54,144 nt of DNA, taken from positions 1-54,144 of the IMG/VR virus record IMGVR_UViG_3300025168_000115, one strand, 5' to 3'. This document shows positions 37,617-47,700 of this stretch, piece by piece. A program made the position numbers and the translations under genes. Numbering within the stretch: the first letter of the stretch is position 1; each line of letters starts with the position of its first letter. A model generated the notes under the pieces. That model was not told where the DNA came from. It searched no databases and saw only the letters and a list, made by a program, of their open reading frames with translations. This DNA comes from a virus.

Positions 37617-38855
37617 TTACCCCACAAAAATCTTTAGCGGAGTCTTTGAGACGATTGCGTCCATATTGTCCACCATTGCTTTATCTGTCTCGGCAATCTT
37701 AGCATAGAGCATTTCATCAAGTTGCTTGTTGAGCTCTTCTCTTAATGTCTGCTGTTCGCTAGAAGCTTGTCCTAGAAGGTCTGAGGCGTTCAAGGAGACC
37801 GTGTCTCCGGGAATAGGTATGCTACCCCCAAACTTACCTCTAACTTGTCCTAGGGTCTCTTTAGAGAGCGCTAAGGAGAACCTTCTGACCCACTGTTGGC
37901 CGATGGAGTTAATCTTATTAAAAGGAATGTTCTCCATAGGCATAGTGTTCATGTTGTTAACTCCATCAACACCAGAGTCATATGAGCCAGTAGTGAATGC
38001 TTCGTTACCAGTTTCGACAGTAAATCTAAACCAGAACTTTTCTGGGGAAACAGCGTCTGGGGCTGGATATAGTACTAATCTATTGTCAATCAACTCATAC
38101 GAATAATGAGATGTCCTTGTATACAAGTGATCTTCATATTGTATAGCTTGAAGCTTGTTTTGCCAAGGCGGTATTACTTGAAATGATGAATCATCGGCAT
38201 ACTGTCCGTAATTGTGCATATCACCAGTAACGTTTAGGCCACCGTAATATCCATAAAATCTCCACATTTGTCTCGGAGATATGTAGTATACTTGTCTTAT
38301 TTTAATTCTCTTATTATCCATTCCAGCCCAAGGCGTTCCCTCCTGAGAGCTAGATACGATATGTTGAAGGTCATAGTCTTGTTGTTTTATGACCCTATCA
38401 AAGGATGCTGAATAGATTGGTTGAGTACCACCAACCATTGCTTCTGTTGAAAACTTATCTGCGGCCCTGAAGGCATAGTCGAATTGAAACTTGGGATACT
38501 TAAGAGATACCGAGTCTGATCCAGATACTTCGCCCTTATGATCAAAAGACCCTGTAGGGCCTCCTAGGGCGCTCCCTAAGGCATTTCGTGCTTGATGTAG
38601 GTTCACGATATAGGAATACTCTAAACAGGCTTCCTCGTAGTGATTATAGACGTTTTTGTTTGTGATCTCGATATCAAGAACGTCTCCACCAAGTCTCTTG
38701 TATGTGAATGCTACCTGTGCTGCAGCACCTGATAAAAAAGCATCTGATGTGTAAAAACCAATCGCTAATGACTCGACAACATCGGCTTCTGTTCCCTTTT
38801 CGGATAATACAATAGCTGATAATGTTGATGTTGGTGTAAGATCAGGAAATGACAT
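37617..38855 (-). CDS. Putative neck/head-completion protein (gp13-like by position)
   Basis: 412 residues. The early region DIEITNKNVYNHYEEACLEY then IVNLHQARNAL resembles head-tail adaptor helices; later come YYISPRQMWRFYGYYGGLNV and a final helix-rich segment. CGGAGGG precedes the ATG and an ACTATTTA motif lies 19 bases further up. It is longer than T4 gp13 (309) and similarity is not clear by eye; position before gp14- and gp15-like genes is the main evidence. Confidence 0.5.
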   Translation of the reverse strand: MSFPDLTPTSTLSAIVLSEKGTEADVVESLAIGFYTSDAFLSGAAAQVAFTYKRLGGDVLDIEITNKNVYNHYEEACLEYSYIVNLHQARNALGSALGGPTGSFDHKGEVSGSDSVSLKYPKFQFDYAFRAADKFSTEAMVGGTQPIYSASFDRVIKQQDYDLQHIVSSSQEGTPWAGMDNKRIKIRQVYYISPRQMWRFYGYYGGLNVTGDMHNYGQYADDSSFQVIPPWQNKLQAIQYEDHLYTRTSHYSYELIDNRLVLYPAPDAVSPEKFWFRFTVETGNEAFTTGSYDSGVDGVNNMNTMPMENIPFNKINSIGQQWVRRFSLALSKETLGQVRGKFGGSIPIPGDTVSLNASDLLGQASSEQQTLREELNKQLDEMLYAKIAETDKAMVDNMDAIVSKTPLKIFVG

Positions 38856-38874
38856 ATAAAACCCTCCGTCATTG

Positions 38875-38882
38875 TAAATAGT
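38875..38882 (-). promoter_or_regulatory. Putative late-promoter motif (neck genes)
   Basis: AACTATTTACAAT on the coding strand, 19 bases before the start at 38855 and just after the terminator at 38888-38923. Confidence 0.5.
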
Positions 38883-38887
38883 TTAAT

Positions 38888-38923
38888 TAAAAGTAAACCT
38901 CCGAACACCAAGGTATTCAGAGG
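38888..38923 (-). terminator. Rho-independent terminator
   Basis: CCTCTGAATAC/GTGTTCGGAGG stem of 11 pairs (two G-T) with a four-base loop, then TTTACTTTT. It ends the Lys/Ala-rich gene. Confidence 0.8.
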
Positions 38924-38952
38924 AAAGGAGGTTAAAATGAAACTTAATTATT

Positions 38953-39246
38953 TTACTTTTTAGTAGATTTTCTAGAACGCTTACGAGTTGTCTTTTTTTC
39001 TTTGACTTCTTCAACAGCTTCTTTTGCTTCTTCAATAATGTCTTCGACTGTCTCTTTCGCCTCTTTCGCTGCGACTGCAATGGTCTCTGCTGCATCATCT
39101 AGTGTTTCCTTTACTTCTTCTACCACTTCTTTGGCCAAAGATGAGGCTCCTTCGGTCATAGCATCTAATGCGACTTTTGCGACTTCAGCTTCTAGTCTTG
39201 CCTTGTGGGCTAGTTTTCGTCTTTTCTTGATAAAACGTGAGGGCAT
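38953..39246 (-). CDS. Lys/Ala/Glu-rich coiled-coil protein after the capsid gene
   Basis: 97 residues from the ATG at 39246, preceded by AAGGAG at 7 bases. Basic start (MPSRFIKKRRKLAHKA), a long Ala/Glu heptad helix (AAETIAVAAKEAKETVEDII), and a very basic end (KKTTRKRSRKSTKK). This architecture, like small histone-like proteins, suggests DNA or capsid binding. It is isolated between two terminators with its own motif upstream (TACTTA variant at 39273), so it is separately transcribed. Possible head decoration or internal protein. Confidence 0.6.
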   Translation of the reverse strand: MPSRFIKKRRKLAHKARLEAEVAKVALDAMTEGASSLAKEVVEEVKETLDDAAETIAVAAKEAKETVEDIIEEAKEAVEEVKEKKTTRKRSRKSTKK

Positions 39247-39272
39247 GATAAATCTCCTTAAATTGATATCTA

Positions 39273-39280
39273 TAAGTAGT
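39273..39280 (-). promoter_or_regulatory. Variant late-promoter motif
   Basis: ACTACTTA on the coding strand, one base different from ACTATTTA, 26 bases before the start at 39246 and after the capsid gene terminator. Confidence 0.35.
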
Positions 39281-39290
39281 CTTTTAAAAC

Positions 39291-39319
39291 AAAAAAGCTC
39301 CAAGCCGAAACTTGGAGCC
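39291..39319 (-). terminator. Strong terminator after the major capsid gene
   Basis: GGCTCCAAG ... CTTGGAGC stem around TTTCGG, followed by TTTTTTG. It lies 24 bases after the capsid gene stop. Confidence 0.9.
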
Positions 39320-39342
39320 AATTGAAGATTAATTAATTAATC

Positions 39343-41130
39343 TTACAACAAGTCACGACAAATGACCAATCCGTACATATCCGGACGAACCATTTTCTTA
39401 CCGTAACGAGTCATAACACCTTTGCGAGGAACGAAGTCTTCAGGTCCAAAGATGGTAGGAGTTGTTTGCAATGGTACATATGGAGCGTAAACATATCCAC
39501 TTTCCAAGAAAGAAGCGCCTTTACGACCGACCAAGAGTGCGTTACGTGGGAAGTATGGATCAACGATAACGTCGAACTTACGGTTCAAAGAACCAACCTT
39601 AACAGCACCGATGTCGCCTTTGTCAGCGTCAGCAGTAACGTTCGCACGGAATCCAGCTGTGAATTCCAAGATGTTCGCAACTTCAGGAGAAACAACTACG
39701 AAGTTAGCACCACCACGCAAAGTCTTACGATGGATTTGTGCAGAGACGTCATTGACTGTTTCGATCAAAGTTTCATACCATTCAGAAACAGTACCCGTGA
39801 AGTCAGGACCTTGTACACCGCCAGCGGTAAGGTCAGCACCAGTCAATCTATTTACAAATAAACCAGGTGAGCGAGACCAGTAGAAAGTCCCAGCAGTTGC
39901 GCCGTTAACCAAGTCAGACAAGATTTCACGGTCGATTTCAAGAGCGATTTGCTCAGAAAGGATAGAAGTCAATTCTACTTCAGCATCCAAGTTATGGTAA
40001 GCGTTCAAGTCTTGACCCAATTCTGGAGTCCACTTTGCTTTCAACTTCTTGGTTACCGCTGTGATTGCGATTGATTCAACTTTGATGTCGATCTCTGGAA
40101 TTTGCGTTTCACCTTCAAGTCCCCAACTAGCAGCACCAGCGATAGAACCAAGTCCACCACCTTCTTCAAAGGTATCTTTTGCAGGATAAGAACCAGCACC
40201 AAAGATAGAAGCGCGTCCACCACCAGTAATTACTCCGGCACCGGCGAGTGCTTTACCACCAGTTGCATCCATTTTGTAAGTCAAGGTCAAAGTAAGCTTG
40301 TCGCTAGAGATTGAAGTCAAACGACGGATTTGAACAGCGCTAGCTTGATCTTTTGCTGAAGCTCCATCATTAACTGTTTTCAAGGGAACGATGATTGCTC
40401 CTACTTGATCCAAGTTCATTGCAAAACCAGAAGCATCCAATGCTGCAACTGTTACGGTTACTTGAAGAAGCTTGTCTGTTGCTGCATAAGTTGATGCGAT
40501 ATCTGGATCAAAGTCGATAGAGGCCTCATCAAAAGTCGAGTGTCCGATTGTTGCCGAGTTAGAGAATCCATCTAATGTAGTAGAGACGCTGGCGATTGCT
40601 ACATCTGTAGCAATAGAGCCTGTCGGTGAAGAATAAGCTGATTGAAAACCGTAAGGTTGCTTGTCCAACTCAACAGAAGTCAAGTTAACACCACCAGTGA
40701 TTTGAGAGCCAGTTACTCCTTGTCCATAGATAGAGTCACTATTTGTTTGTCCTAAGCGGTTATAAGCTCCGTTAGGTGGATTGTTTGGATCTGTTCCGAA
40801 AGTGAAATCCAAGAAGAAGATTAATCCACTTGGAAGAGACATTGGTTGTACAGAAACCAAGTCGTTCGCAATCAATCCAGCGAATACACGACGAACGATT
40901 GGGAATGCAACAGCAGCGAAACCTTCGACAGATCCACCAGCCATTGTGTTAGACTCACGCAATAATTCGCGAGCTTGATTCTCCAATAGACGAGCCATTG
41001 AAGCTTTTTTGTTTTCATCGGTCAAGCCTTCTAAAAGACCGGTTTGTGACCATTTGTTTAAAAGAGCGGCACCTTCTTGTTGCATATTGCGGTGTACCAT
41101 CCCTTCTGTTAGAGTTTCGATAATAGACAT
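39343..41130 (-). CDS. Major capsid protein (gp23-like)
   Basis: 595 residues (T4 gp23 is 521). The N-terminal 60 residues are a helical leader (HRNMQQEGAALLNKWSQTGL) with a likely gp21-type cleavage in ARELLRE-SNTM near residue 60. The body starts AVAFPIVRRVFAGLIANDLV then SVQPMSLPSGLIFFLDFTFG, the hallmark of gp23. The end (EDFVPRKGVMTRYGKKMVRP) is also typical. It forms the hexameric capsid shell and probably needs the GroES-like protein for folding. A strong terminator follows. Confidence 0.95.
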   Translation of the reverse strand: MSIIETLTEGMVHRNMQQEGAALLNKWSQTGLLEGLTDENKKASMARLLENQARELLRESNTMAGGSVEGFAAVAFPIVRRVFAGLIANDLVSVQPMSLPSGLIFFLDFTFGTDPNNPPNGAYNRLGQTNSDSIYGQGVTGSQITGGVNLTSVELDKQPYGFQSAYSSPTGSIATDVAIASVSTTLDGFSNSATIGHSTFDEASIDFDPDIASTYAATDKLLQVTVTVAALDASGFAMNLDQVGAIIVPLKTVNDGASAKDQASAVQIRRLTSISSDKLTLTLTYKMDATGGKALAGAGVITGGGRASIFGAGSYPAKDTFEEGGGLGSIAGAASWGLEGETQIPEIDIKVESIAITAVTKKLKAKWTPELGQDLNAYHNLDAEVELTSILSEQIALEIDREILSDLVNGATAGTFYWSRSPGLFVNRLTGADLTAGGVQGPDFTGTVSEWYETLIETVNDVSAQIHRKTLRGGANFVVVSPEVANILEFTAGFRANVTADADKGDIGAVKVGSLNRKFDVIVDPYFPRNALLVGRKGASFLESGYVYAPYVPLQTTPTIFGPEDFVPRKGVMTRYGKKMVRPDMYGLVICRDLL

Positions 41131-41147
41131 TGTAAAATCTCCTTAAA

Positions 41148-42320
41148 TTATTTTTTTATGCCTGCAAGCTTCTGCATCTTCTCTTTAAAAGAATCTTCAG
41201 ATTGCTTGCTTTCTTTAATGTTTTGTCTCGAATTCAACATAGAACTTAAGTTCGATCTTCGGTTGACAGACTCGCTCAGTGATTGTGGGCCTCTTTTGCT
41301 ATTAGGCGTCGACCCCACTGTTGCTTTGAGTGTCTCATGAAGTTTTTTAGCTTCTTTCGGAGACTCCGCATTTGAAATGGCTTCGACAATTTTTGACTTT
41401 TGTCGCTCATTCAGGGAGATGTCATTCAATGTACGGTTTTGATATAAAAGTTTTGCGTTGGACAATAGTGTTTCCTCAAGATAGACTTCCATCTTGGATA
41501 GGACGCTTTCCATTTGATTGTTCTGGTTCGTCAGAAACTCTAATGTCTCGTTTAATTCGTTTACGACACCCATAGTGTCGTCTTCATCTTCAGAAGCTTC
41601 TTCAGCTTCGGCTTCTTCGGGATCTGGATATATAATGTTTGCCATTGATGCGATGAAATCTTCTTCGCTTTCATTATGTCTCCAAACTCCTTTGGCTGCA
41701 GTTCTAGGTTCAAAATCAATGGGGACCTGCTTCTCTTCGATAACTTCCTCTGATCCTTCAGATAGCATATCTAAGACTTCTTGCAGTTGCAAATCCATGT
41801 CGTCTCCACCGTCGTCAAGGATGTCGTCTAAGCCACCTTCGGTATCACCAGAGGGTGTATCCATTCCAAGATCATCAAGACCCCCTAGAGAGTCATCCAG
41901 GCCACCATCAGCGGCATCTGCTTCATCTTGCTCTAGTGAAAAGTCTCCAAGGTCTAAATTAATCATTCCATCGACAGGGTCAACTGGTAAGTCCTCCACA
42001 AGAGCTGAAATTCTTGTGTATAAATCTTCTGTTCCGGGTCGACTATCATATGCACCAAGTGCTTCGATTGGAGCAGTAGTTTCGGGAGCAGAAGCACCGA
42101 CAGCCGCAGCAGCGGCTTCCTCTTCTTGCATTAATTCATTTTCAACTTCATTGATGATTTCATCAACTTTGCTGGGAGGCTCTCCCATCTCTAACATTTG
42201 ATCAACAGCTTCTTTGATTTGCTTTGAATATTTGTCGAGAACGGATTGTTCTGCGTTCTTGATGGCCTGCTCTCTAAGAGCCGCAGCATCGGCAATTGCT
42301 TGTTCTAACATGCTAGACAT
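41148..42320 (-). CDS. Prohead core scaffold protein (gp22-like)
   Basis: 390 residues. Helical N-terminus (MSSMLEQAIADAAALREQAI), an acidic Asp/Gly/Leu-rich centre (EQDEADAADGGLDDSLGGLD), and a coiled-coil C-terminal third ending KMQKLAGIKK. Acidic helical composition and place directly before the capsid gene and after the protease gene match T4 gp22. It scaffolds prohead assembly and is then digested by the gp21-like protease. A double ACTATTTA-type motif lies upstream. Confidence 0.8.
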   Translation of the reverse strand: MSSMLEQAIADAAALREQAIKNAEQSVLDKYSKQIKEAVDQMLEMGEPPSKVDEIINEVENELMQEEEAAAAAVGASAPETTAPIEALGAYDSRPGTEDLYTRISALVEDLPVDPVDGMINLDLGDFSLEQDEADAADGGLDDSLGGLDDLGMDTPSGDTEGGLDDILDDGGDDMDLQLQEVLDMLSEGSEEVIEEKQVPIDFEPRTAAKGVWRHNESEEDFIASMANIIYPDPEEAEAEEASEDEDDTMGVVNELNETLEFLTNQNNQMESVLSKMEVYLEETLLSNAKLLYQNRTLNDISLNERQKSKIVEAISNAESPKEAKKLHETLKATVGSTPNSKRGPQSLSESVNRRSNLSSMLNSRQNIKESKQSEDSFKEKMQKLAGIKK

Positions 42321-42352
42321 TAATTTATCTCCCGAATTTTGTTTTTCTCCAA

Positions 42353-42369
42353 TAAATAGTGTAAATAGA
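42353..42369 (-). promoter_or_regulatory. Double late-promoter motif (scaffold/capsid operon)
   Basis: Two copies, CTCTATTTA (42369-42362) and ACTATTTA (42360-42353), 32-49 bases before the scaffold start and after a terminator at 42401. This is the best positioned case, ahead of the most highly expressed virion genes. Confidence 0.55.
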
Positions 42370-42400
42370 GTTTAAAGTCCAAAAGAGAGCTCAAAAAGAA

Positions 42401-42425
42401 AATGCCTCAGCGCTTTCACGCCGAG
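42401..42425 (-). terminator. Rho-independent terminator
   Basis: CTCGGCG ... CGCTGAG stem of seven pairs (one G-T), then GCATTTTCTTTTT. It ends the LamG protein gene. Confidence 0.8.
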
Positions 42426-42454
42426 ACAAGATATGTTTCAAAGCTTAATTGAAA

Positions 42455-44212
42455 TTAAGGAGTGTAGTTGTTAGCATCAGATACAGACCAACCTCGTGTC
42501 CCGCCATTATACATAGCTAAGATTTGAGCGTCAGATAGTGTAACGTCATCAACCCATTCCACGAAGTCAAATTGGCCATTGCCTTTATAACTTACGGATC
42601 CATTATAGTTCTCAGCGCCTATGTAGTGCTTAGTTCCATTAGGGATTCCAGTGTAACCTCTGATTCTCTTGGTGGAAGAGTTTCCGGTTTTGGTGTAAAC
42701 TTCTTCGCCGTCAATAAACAATTTTACAGTCATAGATTTAGAGCTAGTAGAAGTGTAAGCAACATCCGTTTCAACAGTAACCAAGGCGTGATGCCATTCG
42801 TTAAGAGTCAAAGGTGTTGTCAAACTAACCCCATTGCTAGTTCCAATTGGTGTTGAAATGTGTAGAAGTCCAGTATTAAACATTCTTAATCCGAAAGTTA
42901 CTTGCGATGGATAGTGTTGATCTGAATAAAGTCCCATTTGAGATTGCTCTGGATTGAACCACATTGAGAATACTGCTGTCGTTGCAGTTGTACTCGGTAC
43001 AGTCATCGCAGACTTCTTGTAATAAGAAGGAGTCGCAGCGGATGTTGAAAGAACTCCGTCGGTGACTGTTCCTCCACCAAACATTGTGAACTCTTCCAAG
43101 AAGGTTCCAACGCCAGAAGGTTGCCCTTCCCTTCCTGCAGAGTGCAAGCCGGAGATGTCACTAGCTGATAAAGCTGTCTTCTGAATAGAGACTCCGTCAA
43201 TGTATCCATCGAAGTATCCACTGTAAGATCCATTCTGCCATCCACCAATTCTAAGGTCGCCCGTAGTAGAAGTGTTTCTACCGGTTGGAACCCAAGAGTG
43301 AACCTCTTGCCCGTTGAAATACATCTTGTAATCCCCAGTCGAGGGCATTACATATGCAACGTGATGCCAAGTATCCAAAGAGATACCGCTTGGTGGTGCT
43401 GCACGATTGTTCGGATTTGGATTAGATCCCCCACCCCAAGATGTCGTCTGCATCCCACCAGAGGTCATGTTACCTCCAGCATCTGCTTGCATTGTTGAGA
43501 TAGCTGTGATGTATCCATCCCAACCATTGCCCATTTTTGACACAAGACCGGCATTCCAATTGTTTGGTAATGAATTTGCCTTAATCCACATGTTTATGGT
43601 TAAGTCCCCAGACTCTCTATCGAAATCGCTAGAATGCGGTAGAGAAGCATATGTTCCCACTGTTCCATCTATAGATAGAACTCCGTCAACAAGTTGTGCG
43701 TTTCCATGCAGAGTTAGACCAGAATTTTCTTCCAATCCGACAACTCCACTAGATTCTCCACCCTCGGATGGGATTATGAATGATTCATTTACCAACAACC
43801 AAGCTAATGAACCATCGGACATGACCGTAAGCATCGCACCATCTCGAGAACCATTGTAGACTGGGATCTCTTCGATGTCATAGAATCTTGTATTTCCGGG
43901 TGTACCACCTGTTCTAATACCAGAATCCTCATCCTCAGAAGATAAGAATGAAACTCGAACAGTTTGCTCGGATCCTGTTTTAGATTCTAAATAATATTTT
44001 TGATGCTGGATATCAGCTATGTATGATGGTATTAAACCATCTGTGTTGTGTAATAAGGACCAACTTTGGCCATCAAAGCCGTAGATTTTGACATCTACTT
44101 CATGGAGACTGACTGAGATTTTGTAGTCAAAACCCACTGTTGGGACGAAACCATCCGCAATTTGCGGAGGGACCAAGTATGCAGTCTCTCTTAAGTGTGT
44201 AGTTTTTTTCAT
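42455..44212 (-). CDS. Virion protein with two LamG/concanavalin-like domains
   Basis: 585 residues. The N-terminal about 170 residues (KISVSLHEVDVKIYGFDGQS, GAMLTVMSDGSLAWLLV) match the short protein upstream. Two LamG folds follow: DLTINMWIKANSLP ... WHHVAYVMPSTGDYKMYFNG near 200-355, and AVFSMWFNPEQSQMG ... WHHALVTVETDV with VKLFIDGEEVYTKTG near 410-570. LamG domains bind glycans, so this is a likely capsid- or tail-surface adhesin. It ends in a good terminator and shares an operon with 44223..44672. Confidence 0.75.
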   Translation of the reverse strand: MKKTTHLRETAYLVPPQIADGFVPTVGFDYKISVSLHEVDVKIYGFDGQSWSLLHNTDGLIPSYIADIQHQKYYLESKTGSEQTVRVSFLSSEDEDSGIRTGGTPGNTRFYDIEEIPVYNGSRDGAMLTVMSDGSLAWLLVNESFIIPSEGGESSGVVGLEENSGLTLHGNAQLVDGVLSIDGTVGTYASLPHSSDFDRESGDLTINMWIKANSLPNNWNAGLVSKMGNGWDGYITAISTMQADAGGNMTSGGMQTTSWGGGSNPNPNNRAAPPSGISLDTWHHVAYVMPSTGDYKMYFNGQEVHSWVPTGRNTSTTGDLRIGGWQNGSYSGYFDGYIDGVSIQKTALSASDISGLHSAGREGQPSGVGTFLEEFTMFGGGTVTDGVLSTSAATPSYYKKSAMTVPSTTATTAVFSMWFNPEQSQMGLYSDQHYPSQVTFGLRMFNTGLLHISTPIGTSNGVSLTTPLTLNEWHHALVTVETDVAYTSTSSKSMTVKLFIDGEEVYTKTGNSSTKRIRGYTGIPNGTKHYIGAENYNGSVSYKGNGQFDFVEWVDDVTLSDAQILAMYNGGTRGWSVSDANNYTP

Positions 44213-44222
44213 GATGTTCTCC

Positions 44223-44672
44223 TTATCTGGTAACCCAGATTAAACTTCCTAGTGCATCAACAGTTAGTACCTTTCCTGCATCAGCAACGGTAAATGCAGG
44301 CATATCAGAGATGTCTTCAAGCTTGTTGGCCTTCGAACCCTCTACGGTTGGTGCGACAACGCTATCTTCAACAAAGAAGTATCTCATCACTTCTTCTTTT
44401 CCAGATATAGATACGAAGTACACATCTTCATATTGCGATAAATCAACGGCGTATGTATCATGTGCTGATTCGTCAATTAGCATGAAATCCGATTGCGGTC
44501 GTAGTTCATCAATCAAAGCCCATGCTCCGTTTTGTTTTCCGTAAATATCGATATTAGCAAAGCCAACGATGATTACAGATTGTGCTTGTCCATTCGCCTG
44601 AGCCAACATACCATCAGTTGTTGGGGTTGGCTGAGTTAGTGCAGCATTTGTTTTATTTAATTTCATAGACAT
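44223..44672 (-). CDS. Small virion protein, short paralogue of the LamG protein
   Basis: 149 residues from the ATG at 44672, chosen for GGAGG 7 bases upstream; the longer frame would run into the terminator. Pattern SVIIVGFANIDIYGKQNGAW, DVYFVSISGKEEVMRYFFVE and final AGKVLTVDALGSLIWV aligns with the first 170 residues of the next gene. It seems to be the bare base domain. Probably a head or fibre attachment protein. Confidence 0.6.
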   Translation of the reverse strand: MSMKLNKTNAALTQPTPTTDGMLAQANGQAQSVIIVGFANIDIYGKQNGAWALIDELRPQSDFMLIDESAHDTYAVDLSQYEDVYFVSISGKEEVMRYFFVEDSVVAPTVEGSKANKLEDISDMPAFTVADAGKVLTVDALGSLIWVTR

Positions 44673-44703
44673 TTTATTTCCTCCGATGAATGTTAAGTGT
44701 CTT

Positions 44704-44737
44704 AAAAAAATGGCCTCGAAGATTTCTCCCCGAGGCC
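44704..44737 (-). terminator. Strong rho-independent terminator after the fibre gene
   Basis: GGCCTCG ... CGAGGCC perfect 7-pair stem with a 12-base loop followed by ATTTTTTT. Confidence 0.9.
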
Positions 44738-44783
44738 AAAGAGCAATGCTCAATAGCATTGAGAATTGCGAACTAATTAGCTA

Positions 44784-47700
44784 TTATACCATGTAGTATA
44801 CGCCAGCGTTCTCAAGGAAAGTAACAGAAGAGCCAGGGTAAAGAGTGATCTTAGCATCAGCTTCGCCATCAATAACCATTCCAGCAGGAGCATGGAATTC
44901 CATTGCTTCAGAACCAGCAGCAGCAGCCAAAGACAAAGTCATTTTGAAGTTTGCACCCAAAACAGGCAATGTAGCTACAGCAGAAGCACCAGAGTTAGAA
45001 ACAATCTGATGTGCGAAACCGTTAGGCATTGTGATAGAAGCCGAAGCAACCGCATTAGAAATGAAGTTAACAGTGGTTTCACCATCATGCATATCAGTAA
45101 TTTTGCTTTGCAATTGAGCCTCGACACCAGAAGCACGAGCAACTTCAGAATTCAAAGAAGCAGTCAATGCGTTATCACCAGCAATACGAGCAGACACTTC
45201 AGCAGAATCAGCAGCTTTATATGCAGCATCCAAAGCCGAGTCACCAGCAACACGTTCAGCGATTTCATCAAAGATATCGCTTTCAAGACCAGTCTTCATA
45301 GCAAGATCAGCAGATTCGTAAGCAGCAGTTACAACTGCATCAGCAGCAGCAAATTCAGCTTGTAAAGTAGCTTTTTCAGAAGCCAACTCAGAACGGATCG
45401 CAGCACGGTCAGTTGTTGCAGCACCGAAAGAAACTACATTAGCAGCTTCGTGTGCAGACAATGCAGCTTCAACAGCATCAACCTCTGCTTCAAGAGCAGC
45501 TTTAGCAGTAGCGATATCACCAGCAACAGTAGCAGCAAAGTTCTGATCGTCACCGATAGCAGCAGCCAATTCGTTCAAAGTATCCAACATCGCAGGTGCA
45601 GAATCTACAAGACCAGCAACAGCAGCGTCAGTGTGAGCGATAGCTTGAGACTTAGCAGTAGCGATATCAGCAGTCAACTGAGTGTTCATACCGATACGAG
45701 CTTGTTCAGCAGCCAAGAAGTCAGCATTAGTCGCAGCAATTTCAGCGTCCAAAGAAGCTTGCATTGTAGCAATTTCAGCGTCAGTGTAAGACTTAGCAGA
45801 AGCCAAAGTTGAAACATCACCAGCAGCACGGTCAAGAAGCTCTTGAGCCAAACCAGCAGCAATTACACCACGACCTGCAGAAGCAGATGCGAAAGAACCA
45901 GAAGCAGAAGCTTCGTTAGCGTCAACGTCAGCTTGGATAGCATTACGAGCAGCCAAGTTGAAAGATGCAGCAGCTGTATCAGCAGCTCCACGATCAGCAA
46001 CTTCAGCAGCCAAACCATTAGTCAAAACAAGTTCTGCAGCTTCAGCGCGTTGTTGTTCAGCAGACAAACCATTAGACAATGAAAGTTCAGCAGCTTCAGC
46101 ACGAACTTTTTCACCGTCAACTTTTCCGTCAACTGTGTTGATTTGACCTTGAAGACCTGCATCACCAGCAGCACGAGCGATAAGCTCAGCAGCTAATCCA
46201 GCAGTTAAAACACCCTCAGCAGCTTCGGCACGTGCTTGTTCAGCAGACAAACCAGCAGTTAAAGTTGCATCAGCAGCTTCAAAATCAGATTTGTTAGTAC
46301 CGATTGCTTGATCGAGACCTTGCATAGAACCAGCGAAACCACCACGAATAGCAGAGTCACCAGCAAGTCTTCCAGCTTCTTCAGCAGAAATTGCAGAAGC
46401 ATTTGCAGCTTCAGCAGCACGGGCTGTAGTAGCTTCGCTTGCACGAGCAGTTGCTGCAGCAGCGAATGATGCGTCAGCATCAGCTTCATTTTGATCTACA
46501 TCAGCCTGAATAGCTTGACGTCCAGCTAAAGCAGCTGCTTCGTTAGCATCTACATCAGCTTGGATAGCATTACGACCCGCAAGAGCGACTCCAGCTTCGA
46601 ATGCATCAGCAGACATTCTGTTTTGTGTCTCAAGAGCAAGTGCAGCATCATTAGATACTTCATATGCAGCTTCTTTAGCAACTTGTGCAGACAAACCAGC
46701 AGTCAACACACCTTCAGCAGCTTCAGCACGTGTTTGCTCAGCAGACAATCCAGCAGTCAAAGTTGCATCAGCAGCTTTGTATGCAGTGTCCATAGCGGCT
46801 CTTTCACTTTCTTGCTTAGCTTCTTGAGCGTCAAGAGCAGATTGAATTCCACCACGAGCAGTTGCAGCAGCAGCATCATCAGCACCATGTTGGGTGATAA
46901 TTGCAGCACGTGCAGTCGCAGCAGCAGCGAATGATGCATCAGATGCAACTTCGTTAGCATCAACATCAGCTTGAATCGCACCACGAGCAGTTGCAGCTTC
47001 AGCGATATCACTGTTTGTAGATGCAATTTCTGCATTCAAACTAGAGATAACAGCAGCAACATCTGCATCATTTTGTGTATCAACAGCGTTGATCAAAGTA
47101 ACGATTTCAGCAAATGAATCTTTATCAGCATCAGATGCTAATAAGATTGCGTCAATACGAGCTTCTTCGATTTCAACTTTTGCATCAGCTTCAGCTTTCG
47201 CAGATACCAATAATGCATCAGCAGCAGCTTTTGCAGCAACAACAGCAGCTTCAGCAGCAGCTTTATCAGCAGCTTGCTTAGCAACTTGAGCAGCTAACGC
47301 AGCATCGTTAGATGTTTCATAAGCAGCTTCTTTAGCTACTTGAGCAGCAAGAGCAGAATCATTAGATACTTCATAAGCAGCTTCTTTTGCAACCTGAGCA
47401 GCCAATGCAGCATCATTAGATACTTCATATGCAGCTTCCTTAGATACTTGAGCAGCAAGACCAGAAGTCAAAGTTGCATCAGCAGCGATACGAGCAGCAG
47501 CTTCTGAAGCCATCGCAGCATCGTCAATAACTTTAGCAGCAGCAATTTCAGAACGAATTGCTCCACGGTCAGTCGCTGAAACTCCAGCTTCGAATGCATC
47601 AGCATTCATTCTGTTTTGTGTTTCAAGAGCAAGAGCAGCATCGTTAGATGTTTTATAAGCAGCTTGAAGAGCAACTTGAGAAGCCAAATCAGCTGTTAAA

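Noticed and set aside
41518-42201. 227-codon open frame on the plus strand opposite the scaffold gene
   Set aside because: It mirrors an acidic Asp/Glu/Ser-coding gene, gives Ser/Pro-rich low-complexity protein, and has no ribosome site or promoter; it is an antisense shadow.
44892-47289. Plus-strand open frames and Leu/Ser-rich minus-strand frames within the fibre gene
   Set aside because: They arise from repetitive GCA/GCT alanine codons read in other frames; compositions are unnatural and no start signals exist.
47285-47460. Regular repeats resembling a CRISPR array
   Set aside because: Repeats are contiguous, in frame and encode coiled-coil heptads; no unrelated spacers lie between them.
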